Below, one piece after another: positions 7,606-7,819 of a DNA stretch of 7,819 bases. The DNA is from Planctomycetaceae bacterium. GTDB lineage: Bacteria; Planctomycetota; Planctomycetia; Planctomycetales; Planctomycetaceae. Both the position numbers and the translations under genes were made by a program. How positions within the stretch are numbered: position 1 is the stretch's first letter; each line of letters begins with the position of its first letter. Under the pieces are notes generated by a model. The model had not been told where the DNA came from. It did no database searches and saw only the letters and a program-made list of their open reading frames with translations. The DNA lies in NCBI GenBank assembly GCA_016795125.1, contig JAEUIG010000505.1, positions 1 through 7,819 on the forward strand, read 5' to 3'.

Positions 7606-7763
7606 GAAAGGAAAAACAGGAGGGAACAGAGAAAACGGAGAGAGGTATCGTCGCCTTGGTTTCAGCCAACGCGACGATACTGCTGTTTACGGCGAGCGTC
7701 GTCTGCAGGCTACGCTCCGGCACTTCCCTCCGTTTCCTCTGTTCCCTTCTGTTTTTCCCTTTC
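7606..7763. repeat. Composite inverted-repeat element with purine-rich/pyrimidine-rich arms and two internal hairpins
   Basis: The left arm 7606-7645 is almost pure purine (core 'GGGAACAGAG', 'AAACGGAG'). It is the reverse complement of the pyrimidine arm 7723-7763 at about 36 of 41 aligned positions, with one gap and four mismatches. Between the arms lie a strong hairpin at 7645-7680 and a weaker one (GAGCGT 7694-7699 with ACGCTC 7712-7717, 12-nt loop). Folded as RNA this would be one long outer stem closing a junction with two inner stem-loops. The element starts 13 bp after the tolC-like stop and its right edge overlaps the stop of the next minus-strand gene. It may be a non-coding mobile or REP/MITE-like repeat, a bidirectional terminator, or a structured RNA. 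The arm symmetry is directly visible; the role is inference. Confidence 0.6.
7645..7680. terminator. Strong stem-loop downstream of the tolC-like gene; possible transcription terminator
   Basis: Arms 7645-7659 (GTATCGTCGCCTTGG) and 7666-7680 (CCAACGCGACGATAC) pair over 15 bp with a single mismatch and a 6-nt loop TTTCAG. It starts about 50 bp after the tolC-like stop codon and about 80 bp beyond the stop of the convergent minus-strand gene, so it could end transcripts from both sides. No T-run follows directly on either strand; the T-rich stretch (7752-7756) is further away in the outer arm. A classical intrinsic terminator is therefore not certain, and the hairpin may instead be the core of the surrounding repeat element. 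Confidence 0.4.
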
Positions 7764-7818
7764 ACGCCAGCAGGCCGGCTACCACCTCGCCGTGGACGTT
7801 CGTCAGCCGCCGCTGGAT
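7762..7818 (-). CDS. 3' end of an unrecognised convergent gene (partial, starts beyond the window)
   Basis: On the minus strand one frame is open from the window edge to a TGA (complement of 7762-7764), giving a C-terminus that reads IQRRLTNVHGEVVAGLLA. Codons end mostly in G or C (ATC, CAG, CGG, CTG, ACG, AAC, GTC, CAC, GGC, GAG, GTG, GCC), as expected here. The purine-rich repeat arm begins immediately at the stop. With 18 residues no family can be assigned, and the call rests on codon use and on the abrupt change of composition at the stop. Confidence 0.4.
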   Translation of the reverse strand: MQRRLTNVHGEVVAGLLA

Positions 7819-7819
7819 G

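Noticed and set aside
7454..7765. A 103-codon open frame on the - strand across the repeat element and the end of the tolC-like gene
   Set aside because: Its N-terminus simply translates the purine-rich repeat arm and its C-terminus is antisense of TolC. Repeats of this kind often create spurious ORFs.
1..7819. CRISPR arrays, tRNA/rRNA genes, transposases or attachment sites
   Set aside because: None seen. There are no regularly spaced direct repeats, no transposase-like ORF and no tRNA-like cloverleaf. The only repeat structure is the inverted element at 7606-7763.

Overview
The window is GC-rich, densely coding bacterial DNA with long antisense shadow ORFs. The protein types point to a Planctomycetota-like Gram-negative bacterium: a membrane M50 protease with PqqD-like and HlyD-like ends, a GAF-HlyD fusion, and a TolC-family lipoprotein with a long Asn-rich first barrel segment. 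No rRNA, tRNA or taxonomic marker is present, so this assignment is inference.

Layout. Bases 2-175 (+) are the last 57 codons of an unrecognised gene. It converges, with only 2 bp between stop codons, on a three-gene minus-strand operon that reads from 5265 down to 178. In order of transcription, the operon encodes (i) a tandem-GAF, single-TM, HlyD-type adaptor (3301-5265), (ii) a short exported HlyD-type adaptor (2386-3252), and (iii) a PqqD-like/M50 protease/HlyD-type chimera (178-2379). A gap of about 400 bp (5266-5669) separates this operon from a divergent TolC-family outer-membrane lipoprotein gene (5670-7592, +). Downstream of tolC lies a compact inverted-repeat element of about 158 bp (7606-7763) enclosing two hairpins. 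It ends exactly at the stop codon of another minus-strand gene, of which only the last 18 codons are visible.

How the genes may work together. TolC-type channels normally pair with HlyD-type periplasmic adaptors and an inner-membrane ABC, MFS or RND pump. Here there are three adaptor-bearing proteins and one channel, but no pump. The only polytopic inner-membrane protein is the M50 (site-2-type) zinc protease, which carries a PqqD-like domain on its N-terminus and an adaptor module on its C-terminus. The simplest hypothesis is an envelope-spanning assembly that recognises a leader or protein on the cytoplasmic side, cleaves it in the membrane, and passes it or a signal to the adaptors and outer-membrane channel. 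The GAF-containing adaptor would supply a cytoplasmic sensing input. The substrate is not in this window. The domain composition can be read from the sequence, but the pathway is inference.
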